From G963665085 sp963665085 (GTDB lineage Bacteria > Bacteroidota > Bacteroidia > Bacteroidales > JAAAOM01): DNA of 64,000 nucleotides. The notes under the pieces are model-generated. The model saw only the letters and a program-made list of their open reading frames with translations, was not told the origin of the DNA and did no database searches. Position numbers and translations under genes: made by a program. Location of the stretch: positions 4,278,001-4,342,000 of the forward strand of contig CAXXXS010000001.1 in assembly GCA_963665085.2 (NCBI GenBank), in the 5' to 3' direction. This document shows positions 18,917-27,657 of this stretch, piece by piece (position 1 is the stretch's first letter; every line of letters starts with the position of its first letter).

Positions 18917-18919
18917 AAA

Positions 18920-19717
18920 ATGAAAAAGAACATAAACAAAATATATTTCATAATTGCATTTTTTGTGTTGTTTAATTCTTGTGAAAAAGCAGCGGAATGG
19001 TACCTGGGGTTTAATAAGCAACCTGATTTCTTTGATGGTGAAGAATACACAAAGGCCATTAATGTATTTGGAGTAATACGTCCTAATTTGGTAGAAGAAG
19101 AGCAACAATCTTTTGTCCGTGTTGAAAAAACAGTCTCATCAAAAGAAATTGAATTTTCAGATTCTTTATCATTAAAAGAAGCCAGTGTTTGGGTAAGTTT
19201 TGATGATGGGACTAGTTTAAAATCTTTGAATTTTAATTATGAGAAGCTGGAAGATGGTTATGTTGACGGACTTTTTAAAACAGACGGGCTACAGGTTAGT
19301 GCGGGACAAACTTTTACTTTAGAATGTTCATATGATGGTTATGATACTGTTTTTGCTTCAACTGTTGTTCCAAATCAACCGATTGTTTTAGGTGCATCAA
19401 TAAAAGAGAACCAACTTGAATTGGAAATTGAAGAAGATGAAACTGCTCATTTATATGAAATAGTTTATTGTTCTGTTTCTCTCGGTTATCATACACCGGT
19501 AGATGGAAAGAATAAGATTACAATTGAATTGGATTCTGCTTTTCCTTCTCAAGGAGAAGTTTATATTTATGCTTACGATAAAAATCTGGCCGATTATTTT
19601 TCTGATGTTACAAGTTCGATAATAAACTTAAATAGTTTCAGGGCACCGTATACTACAGTTGATGGTGGTTTTGGATGTTTTGGTTCATTAAACTACACGA
19701 AGCTAATAATTGAATAA
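18920..19717 (+). CDS. DUF4249-type lipoprotein
   Basis: 265 residues. The N-terminus is a lipoprotein signal with Cys21 (FVLFNSCEK). The body is beta-rich and resembles DUF4249 proteins, which commonly follow a TonB-dependent receptor gene as here (3 bp gap). DUF4249 members are of unknown function; a role as accessory surface lipoprotein for the receptor is inferred from gene order. It is somewhat short compared with many DUF4249 proteins, and the match is by pattern only. Confidence 0.75.
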   Translation: MKKNINKIYFIIAFFVLFNSCEKAAEWYLGFNKQPDFFDGEEYTKAINVFGVIRPNLVEEEQQSFVRVEKTVSSKEIEFSDSLSLKEASVWVSFDDGTSLKSLNFNYEKLEDGYVDGLFKTDGLQVSAGQTFTLECSYDGYDTVFASTVVPNQPIVLGASIKENQLELEIEEDETAHLYEIVYCSVSLGYHTPVDGKNKITIELDSAFPSQGEVYIYAYDKNLADYFSDVTSSIINLNSFRAPYTTVDGGFGCFGSLNYTKLIIE

Positions 19718-20109
19718 ATATTAAGAACCTTCTTCTTTTGATATACTCTTTCATGAAATTTTAATGGATTGTGTGATAGATTGATACATGATAAAAGTCA
19801 TGCGTGAGTAATAATTACATAATACCTCCTTTTGCTTATAATTTATAAGAAAACGATGATAAAATCAACATGATTTTAATGAAAATATAATTTTTACTTA
19901 ATATAAATTGTAAGAAATCGGTTGTTATTTTATAAATAACAATAATTTTGCAGCTTATTTTTTTTGGTAAAAGATAAAGTTCTTGCTCGTTTTAAAGTTT
20001 TAAGAAATAACCAGAATGTGGTTTTAGCGCATAACGACAGAGAACTATCCATCTTATGAGGGCGTTGATTTTACCATCGTGATGTAGGTTGTATCTAAAG
20101 AAATAATGT
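19718..20109. other. Intergenic region holding the oad operon promoter
   Basis: No gene is seen. A promoter match lies at 19922-19950, leaving a leader of about 150 nt before oadG in which I see no strong conserved structure. No clear terminator for the preceding operon is visible. Confidence 0.5.
19922..19950 (+). promoter_or_regulatory. oadGAB promoter candidate
   Basis: TTG at 19922-19924, an 18-bp spacer and TAATTTTG (TAnnTTTG) at 19943-19950. The start codon of oadG is 160 bp downstream, so the mRNA would have a long leader. Confidence 0.5.
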
Positions 20110-20364
20110 ATGAAAGATTTTAATGAAGCTTTGATAGTAATGGCTGTTGGTATGATAACCGTTTTTTTAATTTTAGCGCTTGTTGTACTAATAGGTAATC
20201 TGATAATTCGTGTAATCAATAAAATAGATAAGGGTGAAGAAATTGTAAAAATTTCAGAGAAGAAGGGGTTTGTTGATAATAAAACTATGGCAGCAATTAT
20301 TTCAACAGTCGAATATATTACACAGGGACAAGGAAAAATAGTAGATGTATATAAAAACAAATAA
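20110..20364 (+). CDS. oadG: Sodium-pump decarboxylase gamma subunit
   Basis: 84 residues, the usual small size. One transmembrane helix (about 8-32, VMAVGMITVFLILALVVLIG) follows a short N-terminus, and the cytoplasmic tail carries charged residues, as in OAD gamma subunits, which anchor the alpha subunit to the membrane beta subunit. It lies 2 bp before the alpha gene. The order gamma-alpha-beta is that of sodium-translocating decarboxylase operons. Confidence 0.88.
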   Translation: MKDFNEALIVMAVGMITVFLILALVVLIGNLIIRVINKIDKGEEIVKISEKKGFVDNKTMAAIISTVEYITQGQGKIVDVYKNK

Positions 20365-20366
20365 AA

Positions 20367-22247
20367 ATGGCTAAAGAAATAAAATTCAGTCTCTTGTATA
20401 GAGACATGTGGCAATCGTCGGGGAAATATGTCCCGAAAGTTGATCAGTTGTTGAAAGTTGCTCCTGCAATAATTGATATGAATTGCTTTGCCAGGGTTGA
20501 GACCAATGGTGGAGGATTCGAACAAATCAATTTATTGTTTGGGGAAAACCCTAATGTTGCAAACAGAAAATGGACTCAACCATTTAATGATGTTGGGATT
20601 CAAACCCATATGCTAGAGAGGGCTTTAAATGGTATCAGAATGAGCCCGGTTCCTGCAGATGTACGTAAATTAATGTACAAAGTTAAAAAGAAACAGGGTA
20701 CTGATATAGCTCGTTCTTTCTGCGGCTTAAATGATCCTAGAAACTTAGAGGGATCTATTAAATATGCGAAAGAAGGAGGAATGATTTCTCAGGCTGCATT
20801 AAGTTTAACAATATCTAAAGTCCATACGGTTGAGTATTATACAAAGTTGGCTGATACCCTAATTGAGATGGGGACTCAGGAAATCTGTGTTAAAGATATG
20901 GCTGGTATTGGTCGTCCTGCTTTCCTTGGCAGAATAGTGAAAAATATTAAAGATCGTCACCCGGAGATTCCTGTTGAATACCATGGTCATTCAGGGCCTG
21001 GGTTTTCTATGGCATCTATATTAGAAGTAGCCCGTGCTGGAGCTGAATATATAGACGTTGCAATGGAACCACTTTCTTGGGGTACAGGTCATGCAGATGT
21101 CCTTGCAGTACATGGAATGCTAAAAGATGCAGGGTTTCTTGTGCCTGATATCAATATGAAGGCTTACATGGAAGTTCGTAAGCTGACACAAGAATTTATT
21201 GATGAATTCTTAGGTTTCTATATTAATCCAAAGAACAGGTTAATGAACTCATTGCTTATTGGTTCTGGTTTACCTGGAGGAATGATGGGAAGTTTGATGG
21301 CTGACCTTGAAAATAACCTGGAAGGATTAAATAAATGGAAAACCAAAAAGAATCAACCAACATTAACTCAAGATGAATTACTAATCAAGTTGTTTGATGA
21401 GGTTGAATACATATGGCCGCTGTTAGGCTATCCGCCATTAGTTACTCCATTTAGCCAATATGTTAAGAATTTGGCTATGATGAACGTACTTCAAATGGAA
21501 AAAGGAAAAGAACGGTTCTCAATGATCGCTGATAATATCTGGGATATGATTCTTGGAAATTCAGGAAAGCTGCCAGGTGAACTTTCTCCAGAGATTATAA
21601 AACTGGCAAAAGAGCAAGGAAGAGAATTCTTTACAGGTGTACCACAGGACATGTACCCTGATAAGTTAGATGATTTCCGTGCAGAAATGAAAGAAAATAA
21701 CTGGGATTTGGGTGAAGATGAAGAAGAATTGTTTGAGCTTGCAATGCACCCGGAACAATATAGAGCATATAAATCTGGAAAAGCAAAAGCTGATTTCGAA
21801 GCTGATTTAGCGAAGAAAATAGAAGAAAAGGATAAAGAATGCCCGGAAGCTGCCCCCGCAGTTAGTAGTGGGACTCAATATCAACCAAAATCTCTTGACC
21901 TTGAGATTAATGGAGAGAAATTCCATGTTAATATTGCTTATGGAGAAAATAGTGCTTCAACAAAAGGAGCTGTTAAGGAAGAAACAAAACAAGTTTCACA
22001 GTCATCTAGTTCTGATTTAGAAGAAATTATTGCTCCATTAGAAGGAAAATTCTTTTTAACGAAAGATTCTACGGAAAAAGCACTGAAGGTTGGCGATACT
22101 TTTAAAGAAGGTGATACCATTGGATACATAGAATCAATGAAAACTTACAATGCAATTTGCGCAGAACAATCAGGTACCGTTGTTGAAATTTGTGTTTCAA
22201 ATGGAGATGCCGTGGATGAAGAAGATGTTCTAGTTAAATTCCAGTAA
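20367..22247 (+). CDS. oadA: Carboxyltransferase alpha subunit of sodium-pump decarboxylase, with biotinyl domain
   Basis: 626 residues. The HMGL-like carboxyltransferase barrel (about 1-290, with KDMAGIGRPA and the metal-site region YHGHSGPG) and the conserved carboxylase domain (about 300-470) are followed by a flexible linker and a C-terminal biotinyl domain with Lys592 in ESMKTY. Known members move CO2 from oxaloacetate to biotin for release by the beta subunit. Compared with classic OadA the N-terminus reads LLYRDMWQSSGK instead of TLRDGHQS and the biotin motif is ESMKT instead of EAMKM, as in a Bacteroidota subgroup. The substrate (oxaloacetate or another acid) is therefore not certain. 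Confidence 0.88.
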   Translation: MAKEIKFSLLYRDMWQSSGKYVPKVDQLLKVAPAIIDMNCFARVETNGGGFEQINLLFGENPNVANRKWTQPFNDVGIQTHMLERALNGIRMSPVPADVRKLMYKVKKKQGTDIARSFCGLNDPRNLEGSIKYAKEGGMISQAALSLTISKVHTVEYYTKLADTLIEMGTQEICVKDMAGIGRPAFLGRIVKNIKDRHPEIPVEYHGHSGPGFSMASILEVARAGAEYIDVAMEPLSWGTGHADVLAVHGMLKDAGFLVPDINMKAYMEVRKLTQEFIDEFLGFYINPKNRLMNSLLIGSGLPGGMMGSLMADLENNLEGLNKWKTKKNQPTLTQDELLIKLFDEVEYIWPLLGYPPLVTPFSQYVKNLAMMNVLQMEKGKERFSMIADNIWDMILGNSGKLPGELSPEIIKLAKEQGREFFTGVPQDMYPDKLDDFRAEMKENNWDLGEDEEELFELAMHPEQYRAYKSGKAKADFEADLAKKIEEKDKECPEAAPAVSSGTQYQPKSLDLEINGEKFHVNIAYGENSASTKGAVKEETKQVSQSSSSDLEEIIAPLEGKFFLTKDSTEKALKVGDTFKEGDTIGYIESMKTYNAICAEQSGTVVEICVSNGDAVDEEDVLVKFQ

Positions 22248-22250
22248 GTT

Positions 22251-23456
22251 ATGCAAGATATCTTATCGCGTTTATATGAGATGACAGCCTTTGGCGGTAT
22301 GTCATACAAAACAGTGTTAATGTGGCTTATTGCTTTTGTTCTCCTTTATTTAGGGGTCAAAAAGAAATACGAGCCATTGCTTCTTGTTCCTATAGCTTTT
22401 GGGGTGCTTCTTGCAAATTTCCCCGGTGCTGGTATGGGAATTGTTCCGGCAGAAGGTATAGAGTTGCCAGATCATCGGTATAAAAACCTTTTTGAAATAG
22501 CACATGATTATGGTATTCTTAATTTTCTGTACTATTCTTTGATTAAAACGGGTTTCCTGCCTCCTATTATTTTTATGGGAGTTGGGGCGTTAACTGATTT
22601 TGGTCCGATGCTTCGTAATTTACGTCTCGCTTTTTTTGGGGCAGCAGCTCAAATAGGTATTTTTACTGTGTTAATAGTTTCCCTTTCATTAGGCTTTGAC
22701 ATAAAAGAAGCTGCATCACTTGGAATAATAGGTGGGGCTGATGGGCCGACTGCAATTTATACAACAATAAAATTAGCCCCGCATTTGCTTGGTCCTATTG
22801 CTATTGCAGCATATTCATACATGGCCCTTGTGCCTGTAATAATTCCTTTAGTGGCTAAAATGTTGATGAAAAAAGAGGAATTTTTAATTAACATGAGAGA
22901 GATGGATAAGAAATATCCAAATAAAGTGGAAATTAAAAATTTGAAAACTGTAAAAATTATTTTTCCAATTGCATTGGGTACGGTTGTATCTATTCTTGTT
23001 CCTTCGTCAGTTCCATTGCTTGGAATGTTGTTGTTTGGAAATTTGATAAAAGAGATAGGTACATCAACGGAGCGTCTGGCTGATGCTGCTACTGGATCAA
23101 TCATGAATACTGCAACAATATTTCTTGGTTTGTCAGTTGGTGCTACAATGACTTCGGAAGTGTTTTTAACCCCCAAAACATTGGGTATTGTTTTAGGTGG
23201 TTTTATAGCATTTGCAATTTCAATTTCTGGAGGAATCTTGGCAGTGAAAATTTATAATATATTTTCAAAAAAGAAGATTAATCCTTTGGTTGGGGCTACC
23301 GGACTTAGTGCAGTTCCAATGGCATCAAGGGTAGCTAACGAAATGGCATTGAAATACGATAAAGGAAATCATATCCTTCAATATTGTATGGCAAGTAATA
23401 TATCGGGAGTTATCGGTTCGGCAGTTGCTGCTGGTGTGCTAATTTCTTTGGTATAA
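22251..23456 (+). CDS. oadB: Sodium-pump decarboxylase beta subunit
   Basis: 401 residues with about nine to eleven membrane helices. It contains the diagnostic GGADGPTAIYTT segment, which in OadB includes the aspartate needed for sodium binding, and the conserved C-terminal SAVPMASRVANE and ASNISGVIGSAVAAG motifs. In the known enzyme it couples carboxybiotin decarboxylation to export of sodium ions. It begins 3 bp after oadA and ends the operon. Confidence 0.93.
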   Translation: MQDILSRLYEMTAFGGMSYKTVLMWLIAFVLLYLGVKKKYEPLLLVPIAFGVLLANFPGAGMGIVPAEGIELPDHRYKNLFEIAHDYGILNFLYYSLIKTGFLPPIIFMGVGALTDFGPMLRNLRLAFFGAAAQIGIFTVLIVSLSLGFDIKEAASLGIIGGADGPTAIYTTIKLAPHLLGPIAIAAYSYMALVPVIIPLVAKMLMKKEEFLINMREMDKKYPNKVEIKNLKTVKIIFPIALGTVVSILVPSSVPLLGMLLFGNLIKEIGTSTERLADAATGSIMNTATIFLGLSVGATMTSEVFLTPKTLGIVLGGFIAFAISISGGILAVKIYNIFSKKKINPLVGATGLSAVPMASRVANEMALKYDKGNHILQYCMASNISGVIGSAVAAGVLISLV

Positions 23457-23479
23457 GATAATTCTTATAATAAAATATA

Positions 23480-23514
23480 AAAACCATGGCTTTTATAAGC
23501 TGTGGTTTTTTTTT
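23480..23514 (+). terminator. Terminator of the oad operon
   Basis: AAAACCA-TG-GCTT (from 23480) pairs with AAGC-TG-TGGTTTT, followed by a T-run to 23514. It lies 24 bp after oadB; a convergent gene ends 11 bp further on. Confidence 0.85.
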
Positions 23515-23524
23515 GTTCAATAAA

Positions 23525-23923
23525 TCAAAGGGTATTTGGAAAACGATAAATTACCTGTTTTACTTTGTAATCCATACCTTGAATTGATGCTTCAAAAATA
23601 TAATGATTCTTTTCGGTATTTACTATTTTAACATAAAGTAGTTTGTCTTTGTAGAATTCTAATTCATCATCAGTGCCCATAAATATTTTGAGGCTATACT
23701 CACAGTCGTTTTTCCAATCGATCCAATATTTAGACTCTGTACCTGTTGTCATATTACGTTCAATTTGAATTGAGTCATTTCGCTCAATAACCATTTCATA
23801 ATCTAACGCAGGATCACTTAGGAAGTATTTCCCGACCTTAAAATTTGAACACTCTGGCTGGGCATAGGAATTTGCAGAAAAGAATAAAATTAATATGAGG
23901 AGCGTGTTCTTTATTTTATTCAA
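23525..23923 (-). CDS. Small exported protein of unknown function
   Basis: 132 residues with a signal peptide (about 1-21, ending NSYAQ) and a compact beta-rich domain with three cysteines in the mature part including ECS and NDCEYS. I do not recognise a family. It is convergent with the oad operon and its start faces asnB across a 610-bp gap. No operon partner is visible. Confidence 0.7.
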   Translation of the reverse strand: MNKIKNTLLILILFFSANSYAQPECSNFKVGKYFLSDPALDYEMVIERNDSIQIERNMTTGTESKYWIDWKNDCEYSLKIFMGTDDELEFYKDKLLYVKIVNTEKNHYIFEASIQGMDYKVKQVIYRFPNTL

Positions 23924-24200
23924 AACAAGGATTTTATTTGTTTGTACTCGAATTTATGAGCAGCAAAAGTATGAATACGAAAGTTAAGATGTCATGTTTT
24001 TTTTATTAAATGAACCATACTCTTCATAAAACGCATTATTTATAGGTTTAAAAATATAAGAATGTAACGTTAAAAAGATAAATTACTATGAAATTGTATC
24101 ATTATTTTAAAATTTTTTAATGATTTGGTTTTATTCAGGTAAGTATAAATTATTAGAGGGGGATAAGGATTATTTATGATTTTTTAGAATGTGCAGCTAT

Positions 24201-24236
24201 ATTTTGTTATAATCATTCAATGAATTATAACAAAAT
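24201..24236. repeat. Inverted repeat with 13-bp perfect arms
   Basis: ATTTTGTTATAAT (24201-24213) is mirrored by ATTATAACAAAAT (24224-24236); the inside CATT-C-AATG pairs further with one bulged A. It lies between two divergent starts and could be a regulator site. Confidence 0.6.
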
Positions 24237-24412
24237 TTTAATTAGATGTTATTTTTTTAAATATGTTAGAATTTGTAAATACCCCCATTTAAAACCCCAT
24301 GGTTGTAATAAAAATAGATAAATTTCAGATTGAATACTTATATTTGCACCACCTTTCTTAGTAAAATTATTACATTTTTAAAGATTTTAAGGTGTTTTGA
24401 TTACGACTTGTA

Positions 24413-24452
24413 GTTATTAACAAAAAAATAACAGGTATTTGTTATTTTTTTT
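24413..24452 (+). promoter_or_regulatory. Attenuator-like structure in the asnB leader
   Basis: AAAAAAATAACA (24422-24433) pairs perfectly with TGTTATTTTTTT (24440-24451) across a 6-nt loop and ends in a T-run, the shape of an intrinsic terminator, 82 bp before asnB. GTTATT at 24413-24418 can pair instead with AATAAC at 24427-24432, which would break the terminator. A TATATTTG promoter element lies upstream at 24339-24346. Control of asnB by alternative folding is inferred; a plain terminator with a second promoter downstream is the main alternative. Confidence 0.45.
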
Positions 24453-24533
24453 GTTTATTTTTGTCAAATATGTAATAGAAATATTAAGAAAAGTAATTAA
24501 AAAGAAGATCGTAACTATAAAAACAAAGATATT

Positions 24534-26204
24534 ATGTGTGGAATTGTAGGAGTATTTGATTTAAAAGTCGATTCGCAGGAGCTTAGGCCACAGGTATTAC
24601 AAATGTCAAAAAAATTAAGACATCGTGGTCCTGATTGGTCTGGTATTTATTGCGGGGACAAAGCAATTTTGGCGCATGAACGTCTATCCATTGTCGATCC
24701 ACAATCAGGGAAACAACCTCTATACAGCAAAGATGGTAAACTTGTTTTAGCAGTTAACGGAGAGATTTACAATCATATGGAGATTCGTAAACAATTCGAA
24801 GGGCGTTATGAATTTTTAACGTATTCTGATTGTGAAGTTATCTTAGCGTTATACCGTAAAAAAGGAAAAGATTTTATTGAAGATCTAAATGGAATATTTG
24901 CGTTTGCACTATATGATGCTGAAAATGATATTTATCTGGTTGCCAGAGATCAAATTGGCGTAATACCATTGTATCAGGGGTGGGATAAATTCGGAAATTA
25001 CTATGTTTCCTCAGAATTGAAAGCTCTAGAAGGTGTATGTACAAAGATACAAGAGTTTTTGCCTGGCCATTATCTTTATAGTCCTGAAGGAGAAATGAAG
25101 AAATGGTATACGCGTGATTGGATGACATATGATTCAGTAAAAGATAATGAAACAAGCATTGAAGAATTGCATGATGCACTTGAAGCGGCAGTACATCGCC
25201 AATTAATGTCTGATGTTCCTTATGGAGTTTTGTTGTCAGGAGGTCTTGATTCCTCTGTTGTTTCTGCAATCGCAAAAAAATATTCAGGTAAACGTGTTGA
25301 AGCAGATAATGATAGTGAACCTGCTTGGTGGCCTCAACTACACTCTTTTGCTGTTGGTTTGGAGGGATCACCTGATTTAGCAGCAGCACAAAAAGTTGCA
25401 GATCATATTGGTACTGTTCATCATGAGATTCATTTTACTGTTCAGGAAGGATTGGATGCTATTAGAGATGTAATTTATCATCTTGAAACATATGATGTAA
25501 CAACAATAAGGGCATCTACTCCAATGTATTTAATGGCAAGGGTTATTAAATCGATGGGGGTGAAGATGGTACTTTCTGGTGAAGGTGCAGACGAATTATT
25601 TGGAGGTTATCTGTATTTTCATAAAGCACCAAACGATAAAGAGTTTCATGAAGAAACTGTAAGAAAGCTAAGTAAACTTCATATGTACGATTGCCTTAGA
25701 GCAAATAAATCTTTGGCAGCTTGGGGCGTAGAAGGTAGAGTTCCTTTCCTTGATAAAGAGTTTATGGATGTTGCAATGCGTTTAAACCCCAAAGATAAAA
25801 TGATTACAAAAGAACGCATGGAGAAATGGGTTGTTCGTAAAGCATTTGAAGGTTATTTACCAGAAAGTGTTGTTTGGAGACAAAAAGAACAATTCTCTGA
25901 TGGTGTTGGATATAGCTGGATTGATACATTAAAAGAAATAACCCGGAACGAAGTTACAGACGAAATGTTGGCTAATGCTAAATATCGTTTTCCAATTAAT
26001 CCTCCAATGTCAAAAGAAGAATTTTACTATAGGAGTATTTTTAGCGAACATTTTCCAAGTGATCAAGCTGCCAGTTGCGTGCCTTCTGTTCCTTCTGTCG
26101 CTTGCAGTACTGCAGAAGCTTTAGCCTGGGATGAGTCGTTCAAAAATGCGAATGATCCTTCCGGAAGGGCAATTAAAAATGTTCATGTCCAGGGGTATAA
26201 GTAA
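24534..26204 (+). CDS. asnB: Asparagine synthase (glutamine-hydrolysing), AsnB type
   Basis: 556 residues, the size of E. coli AsnB. The protein begins MCGIVGVFD, so Cys2 is the glutaminase nucleophile after removal of Met. The N-terminal class II amidotransferase domain (about 2-190) is followed by the synthetase domain with the ATP pyrophosphate loop SGGLDSS (about 235-241) and the GEGADELFGGY motif. It makes asparagine from aspartate, ATP and glutamine nitrogen in the cytoplasm. It is transcribed alone; the upstream leader has a terminator-like hairpin. Confidence 0.96.
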   Translation: MCGIVGVFDLKVDSQELRPQVLQMSKKLRHRGPDWSGIYCGDKAILAHERLSIVDPQSGKQPLYSKDGKLVLAVNGEIYNHMEIRKQFEGRYEFLTYSDCEVILALYRKKGKDFIEDLNGIFAFALYDAENDIYLVARDQIGVIPLYQGWDKFGNYYVSSELKALEGVCTKIQEFLPGHYLYSPEGEMKKWYTRDWMTYDSVKDNETSIEELHDALEAAVHRQLMSDVPYGVLLSGGLDSSVVSAIAKKYSGKRVEADNDSEPAWWPQLHSFAVGLEGSPDLAAAQKVADHIGTVHHEIHFTVQEGLDAIRDVIYHLETYDVTTIRASTPMYLMARVIKSMGVKMVLSGEGADELFGGYLYFHKAPNDKEFHEETVRKLSKLHMYDCLRANKSLAAWGVEGRVPFLDKEFMDVAMRLNPKDKMITKERMEKWVVRKAFEGYLPESVVWRQKEQFSDGVGYSWIDTLKEITRNEVTDEMLANAKYRFPINPPMSKEEFYYRSIFSEHFPSDQAASCVPSVPSVACSTAEALAWDESFKNANDPSGRAIKNVHVQGYK

Positions 26205-26222
26205 AAATTAGAATTGTATTAT

Positions 26223-26340
26223 AAGAGGCTGTATAAGAAGTCTGTATTTATTGTAAGTGACCTTGGTTTCTCTCAAAGTGTATTAATTATCACATTGAGT
26301 GGTGACAAACTTCATTCGTTTACTTTTTATACAACCTCTT
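26223..26340. repeat. Long imperfect stem-loop, Bacteroidota-type intergenic repeat or terminator
   Basis: AAGAGGCTGTATAAGAAGT (26223-26241) matches the reverse complement of 26322-26340 at 17 of 19 positions, with both mismatches able to form G-U pairs. Inner arms TCAAAGTG and CACATTGA add to the structure. It lies between the convergent asnB and thrE genes, so it may end transcripts from both sides. Sequences starting GAGGCTGTnTAAnAAGTC are familiar to me as dispersed repeats in Bacteroidota. Confidence 0.65.
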
Positions 26341-26347
26341 TTTCGTT

Positions 26348-26845
26348 TTATTTCTTCCACAATATTTTTCTTCTTTTTGTTCCTTCATAAAATGAATCCT
26401 GACGAAGTATCAGGTTAGGAATTGATATCCCAATTGCTAAAACCATAAGAATAAATGTGGCTTTTAATCCATTTTGTGAGGTTTGTATAAATAAATCAAA
26501 GAAAGAAGAGTCAGTTTCTGTTGTCATTTTCATCAAACCAATAAGCGTGTTGTAAATAAAAATCCCTGGGATTAAGGGAATAACTGAGGGGATAACCAAT
26601 ATAAGGGGAGGTATTCTTTTATAAGCAGAAACAAACAATCCGATAATACCAATACTTGACGAACTTAAAAAAGATGCAAGAATAATATTAAAATGGAGAT
26701 AATTAAGTGTTACTGTTTTTACTAATAGGGCAATAGCACCCATCATAAAAATTTGAACCAGAATCCTTTTCGGTACATTAAAAAGTATTGCAAACCCAAT
26801 TGCTGCGAGTCCCCCGAGAATACATCTTATTAATAGATCAATCAT
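26348..26845 (-). CDS. Threonine/serine exporter, ThrE C-terminal-type subunit
   Basis: 165 residues with four to five hydrophobic helices. It corresponds to the small (DUF3815, ThrE_2) half of split ThrE-type exporters, with the typical PGIFIYNTLIGLM segment. Together with the larger half encoded 2 bp upstream it would form a proton-driven exporter of threonine or serine in the cytoplasmic membrane. Substrate is from the family, not shown here. Confidence 0.85.
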   Translation of the reverse strand: MIDLLIRCILGGLAAIGFAILFNVPKRILVQIFMMGAIALLVKTVTLNYLHFNIILASFLSSSSIGIIGLFVSAYKRIPPLILVIPSVIPLIPGIFIYNTLIGLMKMTTETDSSFFDLFIQTSQNGLKATFILMVLAIGISIPNLILRQDSFYEGTKRRKILWKK

Positions 26846-26847
26846 GG

Positions 26848-27657
26848 TTAAAAATTATAGATTGTAATACTTAATATCATTCCTAATGCTATCATAAAAG
26901 CCATGATCAATCCATTCATTCCTCGAATGATGCCATTAAGAATATTACCATCCATTAAATCAGTGAATGCATTTATTAAAGGAACACCTGGAATGAGAAA
27001 GAGCACACATGAAGAGAAAGCCATTTCAAAACCACCATCAGGATATAAAACACGAAAAATACCAGCAATTAATGTTGCTGCAAAGGAAGCAAAAAAGATG
27101 CACATGTAGCTGTTAAATTTTAAACGATGAGCTTCCTGTCTTACAAATAATCCTGCAAATGTAGCTGCGAATGCAACTAGCATTGCAGGCAATGTACCAT
27201 CAATAAAATAGCAGAAACTTGCATCTGCTAAGCCAACAACACTAAGCGTTAAAAATCGTTTGTAATGAGGTTCTGATTCAAGACGTAAAAGTTCATTTTC
27301 AATTTGCTTAAGGCTCCAGTTACTTTCTTTAATACTCCAGCTCATCCTGCTAATTCCGGAAACAACAGTATAATTTACACCCTGTGGAGGAGAGCGTTTT
27401 ATTCGGCTATAAATGTTATTCGATTGTGGATCTGAAACAGTAATTGTTAAAGCCCTGTGAGTAATAAACAGGTCAACATTCATGTTAAAGGTTTTCGCAA
27501 TTCTGTCTGTTATCATACGTGTTCGTGCTGCTGATGCTCCGGAACACATAAGCAACGTTCCAGTTTGTAGAAGTAAATCCCCAAATTTTTCAATGTCGAA
27601 ATACGAACTATTGTTGTTTTCCATCATTTTTTGAATTACAACATTGTTAGAAATCAT
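26848..27657 (-). CDS. Threonine/serine exporter, ThrE N-terminal-type subunit
   Basis: 269 residues of the DUF1212/ThrE family: a soluble N-terminal domain (about 20-135) with the conserved LLMCSGASAARTR motif, then five membrane helices with LIPGVPLINAF and DLMDGN. The ThrE carrier is here split in two genes, this being the first. The ATG at 27657 lies only 5 bp from a MITE-like element; a start at Met11 or Met12 (MMENNNSSYF, near 27627) is about as likely and would match family length better. Confidence 0.88.
   Translation of the reverse strand: MISNNVVIQKMMENNNSSYFDIEKFGDLLLQTGTLLMCSGASAARTRMITDRIAKTFNMNVDLFITHRALTITVSDPQSNNIYSRIKRSPPQGVNYTVVSGISRMSWSIKESNWSLKQIENELLRLESEPHYKRFLTLSVVGLADASFCYFIDGTLPAMLVAFAATFAGLFVRQEAHRLKFNSYMCIFFASFAATLIAGIFRVLYPDGGFEMAFSSCVLFLIPGVPLINAFTDLMDGNILNGIIRGMNGLIMAFMIALGMILSITIYNF

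Larger units (their letters stand above)
23924..24533. other. Long divergent intergenic region upstream of asnB
   Basis: No gene is seen. It holds an AT-rich inverted repeat at 24201-24236, a TATATTTG promoter element at 24339-24346 and an attenuator-like hairpin at 24422-24452. A second TAnnTTTG match (TATTTTTG) lies at 24456-24463, so a short-leader promoter is also possible. Confidence 0.6.

Noticed and set aside
19992..20525. 177-codon minus-strand ORF
   Set aside because: It overlaps oadG and the start of oadA on the opposite strand and shows no family features.
24874..25389. 171-codon minus-strand ORF inside asnB
   Set aside because: Low-complexity antisense frame rich in Leu, Gln and His; asnB is certain.
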